From Flaveria trinervia (taxonomy: Eukaryota > Streptophyta > Magnoliopsida > Asterales > Asteraceae), in the NCBI GenBank assembly GCA_025506515.1, contig CM046454.1, forward strand, positions 37,994,503 through 38,058,502: a DNA stretch of 64,000 bases, given 5' to 3'. The notes under the pieces were generated by a model that worked only from the letters and a program-made list of their open reading frames with translations, was not told the origin of the DNA and ran no database searches. Each line of letters opens with the position of its first letter. The first letter of the stretch is position 1. The translations under genes were made by a program, and so were the position numbers. Below are positions 53,462 to 64,000 of this stretch, one piece after another.

Positions 53462-53982
53462 CTAGATCAAGTGATTCATCTTCCGTGGATTAATGTGTCC
53501 CATTCTCCTATGCCAGGAGATGGATTCCTTCTCAGTAGCTTTTGACAAGAAGCACTGAACTTCATGATCCGTTGTGGAGGCCTTTGATAGATCCAATACA
53601 TAAAGGTCCTTATATCTTGAGGCAGACATTAAGACTTGATCCTCTGGGATGACGTAGTCCTTTTTGAGGACATAGCACTTCTTGTTGTCAAATACTACCT
53701 TAAAGTCTTTTTCACAAATATGAGAAACAGAAAGCAAGTTATTCTGAAGTTGTTGAACATAGTTTACCTTGTCAAACTTCACTTTTTGATTACCTACTTC
53801 CCCTTGAGCTGTGATGTACCCACCTTTGTTTCTAGCAAATGAAACGTGACCTCTTTTTATCTGTTTGACGTTTGATAAGAGATCCCTGTTCCCTGACATG
53901 TGCCTAGATGCTCCGCTGTCTATAATCCATATGTTGGTTTGAGCACTATATCGAACACCCTGCACATTCAGTTTGTAAACAT
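53462..53982 (-). pseudogene. CopC protease and GAG-pre-integrase
   Basis: One open frame of 167 codons has NIWIIDSGASRHMSGNRDLL, with an intact DSG protease motif, then GGYITAQGEVGNQKVKFDKV, LQNNLLSVSHICEKDFKVVF and ISWHRRMGHINPRKMNHLI. The second protease block is not distinct. This is the most complete protease region among the copia elements here, but it belongs to a broken polyprotein. Confidence 0.8.
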
Positions 53983-56759
53983 TAGTTCAGGTTAGGGACC
54001 CAAGCCTTCACTAGCTTGGGTTTCCCAGAGGCATCACACATCATAAATGTAACCCATTGACCGTTCAAGGGTGAGGGAAGCTCAGATGTCTTCTTGTTCT
54101 CACTATCAGACAATGAGGTTGATTTTTCCTTCCATAAGCCGGCTTTGTGTAAGGCCTGTTTGTGAATAACAGACGACTCGCTAATGTGTTGAACTTTAGG
54201 TTCACTATCCTTTTTAAGTGGCGTCACTGAGTTCCTCTTAAAAGAGATAGGTTTTTGTTCATGAAGTTCAACTTTCCTCCTTGGTGTCTGATAGTGAGGA
54301 CAATGAGACACAATATGTCCATACTCTCCATAGCTGTAGCATGATCTGCTTTCGACTTTACGAGTTAACTATTTTTATGGAGATGTATGTGACACCCGGG
54401 TGACCTTACTTTGTTTGGGTTTTGACTCTGATTGTTTGGATGTTTTGTCTGGTTTAACAAAGTTAATTGCTTTAACATTTTTAACATCTTTTTCTTTTCT
54501 ATTTTCTGGATTTTGACATGATGCACGTGATTGGTTAACATTACTGGTCTTTTTAGGTTCAGATTTGACAACTGTTGAATGAGTCTTTATACTAACCTTT
54601 TCAAAACACTTTGTCCAGATTAACACAAGGCAGTTTACCTTATGCCTTTGAAGTGGCCTCCTTTTGTTTAGTGCCAGATTCATTTGATGAACATGTGGAA
54701 TCTGGATCACTTACAAGAGGAGTGGACACCACATGATCCTTGATTGGATTGTTATTAATTGGTTTACTTTTAGTCTTCATCAAGGTCTGATATGGTGGTG
54801 GAACCACTTTATAACCCAAACCCTCTCCATTATTACGTTCTCTCACTAAGTGTGGGATTATGTGTGAAGAACTAGTCCAACTATGCAGTTTTTGTTTTAG
54901 GGAATTAACCTCTACTTCTAAAATTGCCTTTTGTTTCTTAGTGTCCTCTAGGGAGTTTTGATTGTACCTAATGTCATTAGCTTGGTTAAGGCTACTACTT
55001 CTGTTTCCCTAAGCTGTTTGTTCAAAAGGTCTATCTTTTCTTTGTAAACTATGCTCATTTTGTTTTAACACTCTGTTAGCTTCAGTGCATAGTTCCAAGT
55101 CCTTTACTAAGTTATCATTATGATCTAATAACTAGCAAATTTTAAATCAATGCTTTTGCTAAATTTATTACAATCAGAACAAGCATGATATTAAAAAGTT
55201 GGTCAGTAGTACTTACCTGAGCGGGTTCTGAAGAATTAGCCATCAATGCGGAATCTGATGTTTCTGGAGCTGGTGATTCTGAATTGTCGCAGTTTTCCCT
55301 TCTTCAGGTAGGTAGTTGACCACTGGTGCAGTTTCGTCTGAGTTTGACATCACGAGTTTGATTGCAATATCTCCTTCACTGGCATAGTCATCATCTATAT
55401 CCTCCACACTAGCGATATTAGATTCTCCCAGTGAGACAAACCGAAAGCTCCAGTCCTGTCCTTCATCATCATGAGCAGTCAAGGCTTTGGGATCCTTGCT
55501 TGATGAAGTAGGACTGCTAGTGGGTTTCTTCTGATGATTGAAGGAGGAGAAAGGATTCCCATTGCCAGTATTCTTTGGCTTCACGCATTCCCTTTTGAAG
55601 TGCCCTTTCTCCGTAGTTGAAGCATGTTACCTTGGATTTATCAAAGCCGAAGGTAGTGTCCTAGTTGCAATCAAATTTTGTCCGGTCTTTTTGACAAACA
55701 TCTTAGCTCTCCGGACAGCACTTGCTAAGGCCCACATTATGTCCATCCGCTCCAGCTCTGTCTCATCCACCTGCTTATAATCCTCATCTGCTAGATGGCA
55801 GTTCCTAATCTTACCAACAATTAGTCCATCATGGGAGTGGACTACCGCAACTAAGAGATCCATGTGCTATTTAGCTACCTCAACCGTCACATTGCCGAAG
55901 TTCTTGGTCTTCAGCTTTGCTGCATTTGCTTCAGGTGCAACGTATTGGGTACCAGACGACCTTGACATTTCTGACCATGAAGTAGAGGCTGGTGAAGGAC
56001 CAGACGAGCTTGATACAAAAGCTGTCTGAAGAGGTGCTCCAGATGTTTTTGCTTGAGGAGTCGTGTTGTACAGCGCTGGATTCTGATCATAAGAAGACTT
56101 TTGAGCTCTGTACTTCATCCTCAGTTCTTCTTCTTTCAGTTTCAGAATGAAGTCATTGATATCTAACTTCGTTAGCATACCATTTATCTGAGATTTGAGA
56201 CAAATGATACCCATTTCTCCTGCAGCCCATCTGCAAAGTTGGACACTTTGTCCTTCATTAACGTCGATACTCCATGAGTGTGCATCTCACTCATCAAGTG
56301 GTAGAACCTATCGATAACATCATCTAGGCTTTCTTTTCCCATTGAGGAGAAGTTGTCAAACTCCTTCTTTAAAGCCTTAGCCTTTATGGCCTTCAATGAT
56401 GCGTTTCCATCATATCTTTTCTCCAATGCATCCCATAGTTTCTTTGCTTGTGTATATTCCGAGAATTGATGGAAAATATCCTTCGGAATTGACTGTGTAA
56501 GCAAAGCATAAACTTTCTCTTTGGCATTGTATTTCACCTTTTGTCCGTTAGGCATGCTGTACCCCGTCTCTATAGACTCCCACAGATTTGGATGTACTCC
56601 ATTTAAGTAGATCTTGAAATGTTCCTTCCATTGTGGGTATTCGTCTAACGTGATTAGCTTTGGGGGTTTGTTGTGATTCCCCACTTCATTCTCTAGTAGC
56701 AGTAAGTTTTGTATACGTGAGTCTCTCCCTGCTGTGAATGCTGAGTATTAGTCTTCCAT
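53983..56759 (-). pseudogene. CopC gag
   Basis: The likely start is ATG 56759-56757 (MED, then TAA as the fourth codon). The frame continues open from 56690: ITLDEYPQWKEHFKIYLNG, HPNLWESIETGYSMP, AKKLWDALEKRYDGN and a helical block, the UBN2-type copia gag core. A damaged zinc knuckle (CFNYGE, near 55620) and a second knuckle-like CYSYGEYGHIVSHC (54311-54350) have Tyr in place of a Cys. The C-terminal part is long and basic and ends QWVTFMMCDASGKPKLVKAW. Stops and frameshifts occur throughout. Confidence 0.8.
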
Positions 56760-57240
56760 TACGATTAACTTTAACTTTAAACCAAAATTTTGTATTAGTG
56801 CAAATGAAGGTGTGCGATTGGGCTATTCGGGCGATTGACCTATGTGGATGGTTCAATCGTGCGACTGAAACAACGCGGATGACTCAGTTGGCCGAATGAA
56901 CTAATGTGGTTGAACAATACGAATAGGGTTCTCAGTCGTACGAATGGAAGTACGAATGAGTCCAATCGTGCATATACGGGATGCATATGAACTCAGTCGG
57001 GAGATTGAGTCAATCGTGCGACTAGGCTGGCTGGATTTTGTAAATTCGTAGGTTTAAGGTGTTTGAACGCAAAAACACGAATTTCTTGCTAACCCTAATT
57101 GCCGTATGCTGGAAAAAACTTAACTTTACGATTAGGAGACGTCGCACACCCGATTTGGCACAATAGATTGCGTTTTTGAGTGTAAAAACACAATTTTTAT
57201 ATCAAAACGATTGAATCACACGTAAATCTAGAGCCAAAAC

Positions 57241-57252
57241 TCTGATACCACT
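57241..57252 (-). other. CopC primer-binding site
   Basis: The minus strand reads AGTGGTATCAGA (57252-57241) directly after the LTR end CCTAACA. Confidence 0.78.
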
Positions 57253-57993
57253 TGTTAGGATCGTGTACTGGACGAATACTAACAGATTTACGAGTATACC
57301 AAATCAAATAGGGCACAATCCTATTTGATTGGCGATCCAATTAGTGAGAACGCACGTAGAATCAATTAAAGATTAAATCTAAACGTTAAGAACGATTAGC
57401 AATCAGTCTATTGCGATATATGAAGTTGGAAAAGGTTGCTAGAGGTCTTTGGACGGCTAGGGTATGTGTAGGTATCAAATTATTCAAAGTATCCTGTTTT
57501 TCCATGATTTAAGTGGTATTTATAGGTTAGAGTTTCTCAATCGTGCAACTTGACCATTTGCATGGTTCAGTCGGGCGATTAAGTCATGCGGTTGATCCAT
57601 TCGCACGACTGAGTGTTCAGTTGTTCGACTGAGTCAATCTCATGTTACAATCATGCGACTGATCCCGTCTCCTGGTTCATTCGTATGACTGGTTCATTAG
57701 CATGAAGTTGTTCATGCGTATGGTCCATTAGCATGGGCCAATCGTATGAGAACTTCACATGATTAAGTTTGAAAATGTTTCATAATCATTCATTGATTTA
57801 GATATTATTCAAACAACGACAACCTATATAGTTAAGTCAATAAGCGTTATTACATACGAAACAATGAAATATTCAACATTATATAAGCATAACCACATAT
57901 TGTATTTCATTAGGTACCCGTACAATTACATATGTTTAAGACAATACAAACATATTACATTATGTTTAGAAACTAGGGACACATGTATCTACA
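57253..57993 (-). repeat. CopC 5' LTR
   Basis: On the minus strand the LTR ends ...CGATCCTAACA at 57253. Its start is either TGTAGATACATG at 57993 or TGTCCCTAG at 57981. TATA box CTATAAATACC is at 57526-57516. U3 upstream of it (57540-57760) is filled with CATTCG/TGCGACTGA words. Confidence 0.8.
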
Positions 57994-58769
57994 CCACTAT
58001 CATCTAGTTTATTTTTGAAGAGCCATCTAGTTCCAATTTGATGTTGGCCTTCAGGTAAATCAACTAGATTCCACACTTTTTGCTTTCTAAATTGTTGAAG
58101 CTCATCTTGCATAGCTTCAATCCAGCTATTGTCCTTTAGAGCAGCAGTGATGTTTGGAGGAACCACTTGTGAAAGAAAACAAGTGAAAGGACAAATGTTA
58201 GCAGTTCCACTTTGGCTTCTTGTAGTTCTTTTTGCAGGATCTCCAATGATGTTGTTGACTGGATGAGTCTTATTAATTCTTGTTGATGGAGTTGATTCAA
58301 CTGGAATGGATGATTCCAAGTTAGTCATATCAATTGTTGCAGATTGATCCAATCCAGATTGAGAATTTAGGAAGTAATCAAACTGTTCAACATTTGGTAT
58401 TGAATGATCATCCGTAGGTTGAACATCAGGAGCATTATTAGTGTCTTCCGTAGGAGCTGTAGGAGTTTCTCCGGAAGCATTTTGTTCTTCCGTAGGAGTT
58501 ACAGGAACTTCACCAGATGATAAGTGAGGACTAGATGAGACATTTCCATTGTTTGTTGTATCCACATGAGAGAATGGAATAGCTGCAGTGACAATATTCA
58601 TATCTCCGAATGCACAATGTACATCTGCGGATGCATTGTTAGCAGCTGCTGATGAAGTGTTTCCATCTGAGGATGTGTGAATCCTTTGAGGATGAGCACA
58701 TAATGTCACTTTATTCATATTAGAGGGAACAAGTGGATAGCATGTATCATTAGATCCTATATTATTCAA
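57994..58769 (-). pseudogene. CopD RT N-terminus and integrase-RT linker, cut by CopC
   Basis: The open frame (58769-57966) has a long low-complexity linker (SSPHLSSGEVPVTPTEE, QNASGETPTAPTEDTNN), then HPVNNIIGDPAKRTTRSQ. The RT start follows: ALKDNSWIEAMQDELQQF, VWNLVDLPEGQHQIGTRWLF and KNKLDDSG. At that point the frame meets the CopC LTR. The active site is therefore on the missing side. Confidence 0.8.
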
Positions 58770-58779
58770 ATAACCATAG

Positions 58780-59580
58780 TTAAATGACTCTATTAATGCA
58801 TCTATATAAAAAAATATAATTATCCTTTAACTGACTTAGTAAATACAGATTCATTAAAAGATACATTAGAACTTTCTTCCATAATGTTATGTTGTGGAAT
58901 ATAGATTCTATAAGATTTAGAAGTTGAAGAATATCCAACAAAGAAACCATCATAGGCTTTTTCTGAAATTTTCCCAATGATTCTTTTATGTTTAAAACAT
59001 ATACATGGCACACAAAAGCTCTAAGATATCCTATGTAAGGTTTTCTTTTAAATAACAGCTCATAAGGTGTTTTTTTATGTTCTTTGACAATTAATGTTTT
59101 ATTTTGAACATTGCATGCAATATTCACTGCCTCGGCCCAAAAGGTGATAGGGAGTTATGAATCGGCAAGCCTTGTTATGGCTACTTCAATAAGTGTTCTA
59201 TTTCTTCTTTCAATAACTCCATTCTGTTGTGGAGTTCTTGGTGTACTGAATTGCCTTGAAGTACCTTTATTCCTGCAAAAGGAATCCAAGTCAGAATTGA
59301 CAAATTCAGTACCATTGTCACTCCTAAAAATTTAAACTTTTACTTTAAGTTGATTCTCAATCTTGATGACAAAGTCCATTACTGTTTCTGATGTTTCACT
59401 CTTTTGTTTTAAGAAAAAGACCCATGTGAATCTAGTGAAATCATCAACTATCACCAAACAATATTGTCTCTTTCCAATGCTCATCACATTGGTAGAATCA
59501 AACAGATGCGTATGAAGAAATTTGGGTGGTGTAGTGTTTGTATTGATAGTTTTGGATTCATGAGACACTCTATGTTGTTT
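58780..59580 (-). pseudogene. CopD integrase
   Basis: HTHLFDSTNVMSIGKRQYCL lies at the first catalytic Asp, then VDDFTRFTWVFFLKQ. The second and third sites (NDGTEFVNSDLD..., RQFSTPRTPQQNGVIERRN) can be read around 59170-59320 in other frames. The C-terminal part has TPYELLFKRKPYIGYLRAF and VGYSSTSKSYRIYIP. At least three frame changes occur. Confidence 0.78.
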
Positions 59581-60160
59581 TCCTTTATAACAAGAAGAAC
59601 AATGAGTTGAGCAATGAAACTCTTCTTTTGCAATCCAATGACTAAGTCATTTTTCACCAATTTGTTGATGTTCTTCATGCTAGAATGTACAAGCCTTCTA
59701 TGTCATAATTGAGATTCATCTTTTGATGACTTACATAGGAGGCATGTTTCATGTCTTGTGAGTGAGGTGTTGTTCATATCCAAAACATAAGTGTTTCCTT
59801 TTCTTGATACTTTAAAAAGGACCCAATCTTTTGGAATAGAAAAACCTAGCTTAAGAATGTAACAGTTAGTGTTATCAAACAGTGTGATATAATTTTCATC
59901 ACAAATTTGAGACACACTCTGTAAATTATATTGTAAATTTTCACAATAGTTTACTTTCTCAAACTTGAGCACACTATTAGTTACCATTCCTTCACCAACA
60001 ATTTTACCTCCCTTCTTATCCCCACCAAATGCCAAATATGAAGCACTTTTATGTTTGAAGTCATGGAGAAGTGAACAGTTTCCTATCATATGCTTGGGAC
60101 AACCACTGTCAACATACCACTTGTTGTCAGTTCTCCAAGATTGTTCGTGCACACAGAAAC
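59581..60160 (-). pseudogene. CopD protease and GAG-pre-integrase
   Basis: NKWYVDSGCPKHMIGNCSLL carries an intact DSG protease motif near 60110. It continues DFKHKSASYLAFGGDKKGGK, LQYNLQSVSQICDENYITLF and NTYVLDMNNTSLTRHETCLL. The frame is open for 149 codons (59703-60152). Confidence 0.8.
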
Positions 60161-63004
60161 AAATTAGTTAGAATTGACAACCCAAGCCTTAATGATCTTG
60201 GGTTTGCCAGTAGTATCTAAAATTGTTACTCCTTCATGAATAAGTCTTGAAGTTTCAGTTTAAGTTTTGATTGATTCATTCTGGGTTATTATTGATTAGG
60301 ATGATTTTATTGAAGATGATGTTGATGAACTAGGTCTAGATTTCTTAATCTCTTCTTCTTTCATCTTAATTTTGTTGACTTGATGCTTTGGTTTTGATAA
60401 TGATTCTTGCTTATTGAAGGTTTCATTATCTTTAGATTTTGAATGAGCTAATGAGTCCCTTTTTCAAAATTATCAAAGAAAGCACCATCTGCATTTGTTT
60501 CTTTTTTCAGTCAAATCCACCCTTTTATGAGGTGTTTCTGATTGCTGGAATGTTGTTCTTTTCTTTAAAGGTTCAACATCAGTGGATGTGTTCTCCTTTG
60601 AATTTGGCTTTTGTTTTTGTTGAGACTTCTTAATTTTGAATCTTTCTCACAATTAGTAGATTGAGTGTGTGATTTAGCTTTATCTAATTGTTTCTTCTTT
60701 GTGCTTTGTGTCTTATTCTTTTTGTTGAAATAACATTCTTGAGTTGAATGGTTATTTTTGTTACAAATAGCACAATGTTTGTTGAAGTAATAGTTAGATG
60801 TCAAGTGATTGTTCATATTGAAAACAGAACAATAACTACTAAAGTAACAATCTTTAGTATTATGGTTTTTCAAGTCACACCATTTGCAATACATCTCCTC
60901 TGATTCTTTATCAGAATCATTTACTTTCTTCTTATTTGCCAACTTCTAAGGCTTTGAATCCTTTTTTAGTTTTGAAGTTGATTTTTCCTCTTTGAGCTTG
61001 TGAAGCTTTGATTTGTTAGTAGCTAACTTCCTCTTTCGTAGATCATCAACTGAATTAGTATCAACTTCTGCTGAAGAGAGTTTCTTCTTCCATTGATCTT
61101 GTACTGAAGAAAGGTTCTTCTTCCGCTGAGGATCAGCTAAAAGCTTCTTCTTCGCCTTTCCAACGATGATTTGTGTCCTTCCTCAGTAGAGACACATTTT
61201 TCATTCATTTTATTTGAAGATTTTTGTTGCTGATTTAGTTCTTGAAGACCCTCATTTATTTCAGCTATTCTCTTGCAGATAGTCTTCAGCATGTTTCTTT
61301 GTTTAGGAGGATATGGCAACTTTGTTTCTTCAAGCACTTTTGGAATATTTCTTTTAAAAAACAATATCCTTATCCTTGTTCAGTAGATCATCATCATGTT
61401 CATCAAAATCATCCAAGTCACCACACTCATCAAAGTCAAATTCTGAATCCTTTTGATTAATCTTATTTGATTCAGAAGACTGAGTTTCATTCACCTCAGA
61501 TTTATTATAAATGTTTTGTTGATTAGAACTTGTTACTACATTGGTGCTTGGCACAAACTAATTGACAAGTTATTTGTCATTGATTCAAACAAAGGAGTAT
61601 AATTATTGTTTATAGGAGGTGCCACTGCATTATATCCCAACCTAGACCTGTTCTTTGATATAACATGAGAATTTAATAATTTCTCATCCTGCTGAGATGA
61701 AAGTGGAAACTTCTAAAGTTTCACTTTAGTTGATGCATGATCAGCCATGGATTTAGTTAAGAAAGTGGTCAGATGCTCAACTTGTGTCTTTAAATTGTAA
61801 TTTTCAGAAACAATTTTATCTAAATCATTTTGTAAAAGGTTGATTTTTATTTGATATAATTTATGTTCTCTTACATGAGATTCAATCAAAATCATTGTTT
61901 CTTTAACTTTATCAGCCAATTGTTGAGCATGGACTCTATATCTTTCTATTTCCTCAACACATATTGATGAACATAACCTATCTCTTACCTCACTAGCCAT
62001 TGGTGGAACTTTGTTTTCCATATGAGCCATTAAAGCTTGATTTTCTTCGAATAATTTCTTCTTATACATACTCCAGTCACAAGTTTCATCTTGAAGAATG
62101 ATCATCCCAGATTCTTTTGTGTTACTTGTTCCTACTGATGTATTAGTGGCTAGTGGGGATGAGTTGGAAAGTTGTGGTTGCCTGAAAGTTCTTTGAGATG
62201 ATGATGTTTGTTGAGAATTAGGTTGATGATGTTGTGTTGACACAAGATTTTGTTTATTGCATTCTCTAGAAAAGTGTCCATAGAGATTGCACTTGAAGCA
62301 TCTTCCTTGGACTTATCAACACCAATCTGTGATGATTTACTTGCAGCAGCCAAATATTTGTTTCTTCTGAGATATTGTTTGGCTCTATAAGCAATTATTT
62401 TCATTTTCCATTGTAAATCCATCTCCTCCACTACATCTGGAGGTAGTTCTTCTAAGTCTTGTTGCCAAATGTTGGCAGAGGTTAATGAGCTTCCTAGGTA
62501 AGCTTGAAAACTTGAACTAAAAACTGCAAAAGCTGCTTTTTGTTATTCACAGTCCAGAATCACAGTAATGGACTCTATTTGATTGTTGATTGATGAAGGA
62601 TTTGCTAATGTGTATCTCTTTGATCATCAGTTCTTCCTTTCTCTTTTTTTTGACTTACTTTGAGAAGATTTCTAAGGAGGCTTTGATGCAGAAAAACTTA
62701 CTTCCTCTTCATTTTCACTCAAAGTACAAGAGTTATCACCATTATTATTAAAATAAAGGCACTTCCAACACTTTTTGTTTCTTTAAAGTGATATGGTGAT
62801 ACATGAGTTCTCACACTCTTGTTTCTTGATTTCTCATCCATTTCAAGAGCCTCAACTTTAGCTACTGGTGTATCTAAACTAGTTGCTTTGAGGTCCATGG
62901 TGTTCTTGAACATAGATACAGTTTGCTTCGAACTTTCTAGTAAAGTATGGAGCATCTTCTTGTTTAATTCCTCATTCGTGTATTTCAACCACAAGATATT
63001 CATC
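60161..63004 (-). pseudogene. CopD gag
   Basis: Upstream blocks near 62750-63000 read ELNKKMLHTLLESSKQTV and KATSLDTPVAKVEALEMDEK. They are followed by MDLQWKMKIIAYRAKQYL and a damaged knuckle near 62270-62330. A coiled coil spans 61720-62050 (MAHMENKVPPMASEV, INLLQNDLDKIVSENYNLK). Three Cys/His motifs (CKWCDLKNHNTKDC, CSVFNMNNH, CAICNKNNHSTQEC) lie at 60740-60890. The N-terminus is lost at the LTR insertion. Stops are frequent. The layout fits SIRE-like gag. Confidence 0.75.
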
Positions 63005-63553
63005 TGTTGGACCCTGAAAGATTTATACATGCCAATTTAATTGGAGAGTTGGTGGTTGTTCTGCTAGAATTCCCATAAGTCCAAGTGTCAATGCGGATGA
63101 AGACCCTGTAGTGGAAGAAAAAGTATTGGCTTACTGCATTTGTTAATGCGGAAGGCAAAGAACAAATGCTGACAAGTGTTTGTTCTTTCTCATTAATAAA
63201 TGCGGAAGACAAAATAGATGCGGACAAGATTTTGTTCATCCGCATTTGCCAATGTGGATGACCAGATAAATGCACATAAGTATTTATTGATCTGCATTAC
63301 CCAATGTAGATGACCAACATACTAATGCGGCAGATCAAGTAAAGAAATGCTGATCAAGTCAACTCATCCGCATTGCCAATGCGGATGAACAAGAAGAAAT
63401 GCGAATGAAGATTTAGACTAGTTCTGATGTATAGGTCAGGGGTAGTTTAGTCATTTTCTAAAAAGGCAACTTGTCTACCTATAAATAAAATACAAAACCT
63501 CGTACCTAATTGTAACTCCAGGATAAACACTTGAATCAAATATTATAAGGATT
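63005..63553 (+). repeat. CopA-family LTR, plus strand, inserted in CopD gag
   Basis: It begins TGTTGGACCCTGAAAG and matches the CopA LTR start, including GTTGTTCTGCTAGAA. AATGCGGATG words fill 63080-63410, and a TATA box CCTATAAATAAA is at 63478-63489. Similarity is lost after about 63520, next to the LTR at 63554. The other end lies outside the window. Confidence 0.75.
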
Positions 63554-63999
63554 TGTAAGATCAAACAATGATAAACACAATAAAACCCCAAATTGATCTA
63601 ATATGATTGCATATGATTTGAATAATGTGAAAACCCCAATCAATTTGTCATTCAACCATTAACAAACACTAATGACACTTAACCTATTTATAGTCTAGAC
63701 TAATATTCACTAATTGCACTTAACCCCCTAGACTTAGGCTAATTAACAAAATTACATATTTAGCATAAAAATGACTAAAAACAAGATAAAATATATTTTG
63801 TTCACACAAAATATATGTATTACAATAAAGATCCTAGTCATCTAAATATTCAACGTCTCGACTCGGTTCCTCATCTCAAACGTGTCGGTTTGACTTTTGT
63901 TGACTTTGACTTTCACTTTGACTTTCACTTTGACTTGACATTGACTTTTGTTGACTTTCACTACGTTGATAATATAGACTATCTTCTACAGCTCCAACA
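63554..63999 (-). repeat. LTR of a further element, minus strand (446 bp)
   Basis: On the minus strand it begins TGTTGGAGCTG (63999) and ends TTTGATCTTACA (63554). TATA box CTATAAATAGG is at 63693-63683. U3 contains an eight-fold TTGAC/GTCAA cluster (63890-63955). It may be a solo LTR or the start of an element beyond the edge. Confidence 0.65.
63890..63955 (+). promoter_or_regulatory. W-box (TTGAC) cluster in LTR U3
   Basis: TTGAC occurs eight times in 66 bp, at 63890, 63900, 63906, 63918, 63930, 63935, 63941 and 63951. TTGAC is the core of the WRKY-bound W-box. It lies about 200 bp upstream of the TATA box of the minus-strand LTR, as an enhancer would. Confidence 0.6.
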
Positions 64000-64000
64000 A

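Larger units (their letters stand above)
50591..57993 (-). mobile_element. CopC: Ty1/copia retrotransposon, minus strand, inserted in CopD
   Basis: Right to left: LTR 57253-57993, PBS, gag from about 56759, protease, integrase, RT, RNase H to about 50600. Its LTR start lies in the middle of the CopD RT frame. It is the best preserved copia here (long open segments, YVDD and DSG intact), but it has an early gag stop and several frameshifts. The long gag and QWVTFMMCDASGKPKLVK block suggest a SIRE-like lineage. A 3' LTR was not found. Confidence 0.85.
57994..63004 (-). mobile_element. CopD: Ty1/copia retrotransposon, minus strand, truncated at both ends
   Basis: Right to left: gag (63004-60160), protease and pre-integrase, integrase, linker and the first part of RT, where CopC is inserted. 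The rest of RT, RNase H and the 3' LTR are not found left of CopC. On the right an LTR of the CopA family (plus strand) cuts gag at 63004. CopD proteins are closely related to those of CopA. Confidence 0.8.

Noticed and set aside
57241..57260. Segments complementary to tRNA-Met considered as tRNA genes
   Set aside because: Only 12-18 bases match and they sit exactly at LTR ends, so they are primer-binding sites.

Overview
The window is eukaryotic and almost certainly from a retrotransposon-rich flowering plant. It contains many Ty1/copia and Ty3/gypsy polyprotein remnants, LTRs ending in TG...CA, primer-binding sites complementary to initiator tRNA-Met (TGGTATCAGAGCC type), plant-type Helitron ends and a LINE tail. 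There are no rRNA or tRNA genes, bacterial operons or CRISPR arrays. The style of the elements suggests a eudicot, possibly Asteraceae, but that is an impression and was not tested. A run of exactly 100 N (45338-45437) marks a scaffold gap.

Layout. (1) 1-2827: 3' end and 3' LTR of a plus-strand gypsy element (GypA). It carries a copia LTR of the CopB family in its LTR and appears inserted in the 3' tail of CopA. (2) 2828-18401: nested minus-strand copia elements. CopA sits in the RNase H of CopB, and a 2.6 kb non-autonomous LTR element (NX1) sits at the gag start codon of CopA. (3) 18402-25379: the least element-dense part. It holds an 8-bp satellite, an (AT)n run, an exon-like membrane-protein piece, a LINE tail and two Helitron 3' ends. 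(4) 25380-30852: a minus-strand chromovirus (GypB) with two LTRs, one of them chimeric with an inverted piece of RT. (5) 30853-32632: spacer with a coding-like minus-strand ORF that ends against GypC. (6) 32633-43679: a Tekay/Del-like gypsy element (GypC) with NX2 inserted in its integrase. Its 3' LTR is cut by another gypsy LTR (GypD) that runs into the gap. (7) 45438-47839: a minus-strand NX copy (NX3) whose LTR meets an opposite NX LTR half (NX4) in a large palindrome. (8) 47840-50590: a gag-like ORF fragment and unclassified LTR-like DNA. (9) 50591-63004: copia CopC (minus) inserted in the RT of copia CopD (minus). (10) 63005-64000: two further LTRs in opposite orientation, one with a dense W-box array.

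No autonomous element looks intact. Stops, frameshifts, lost catalytic residues or nested insertions break every gag-pol. NX elements have no recognisable pol, so mobilisation in trans by enzymes of other elements is the expected route. The two most unusual signals are (a) short CpG-containing words of the type CATTCGCA and CATCCGCATT, arrayed in the LTRs of otherwise unrelated copia, gypsy and NX families, and (b) NX itself, three copies sharing short conserved reading frames of unknown function. Element names (GypA, CopA, NX and so on) are labels for this window only.
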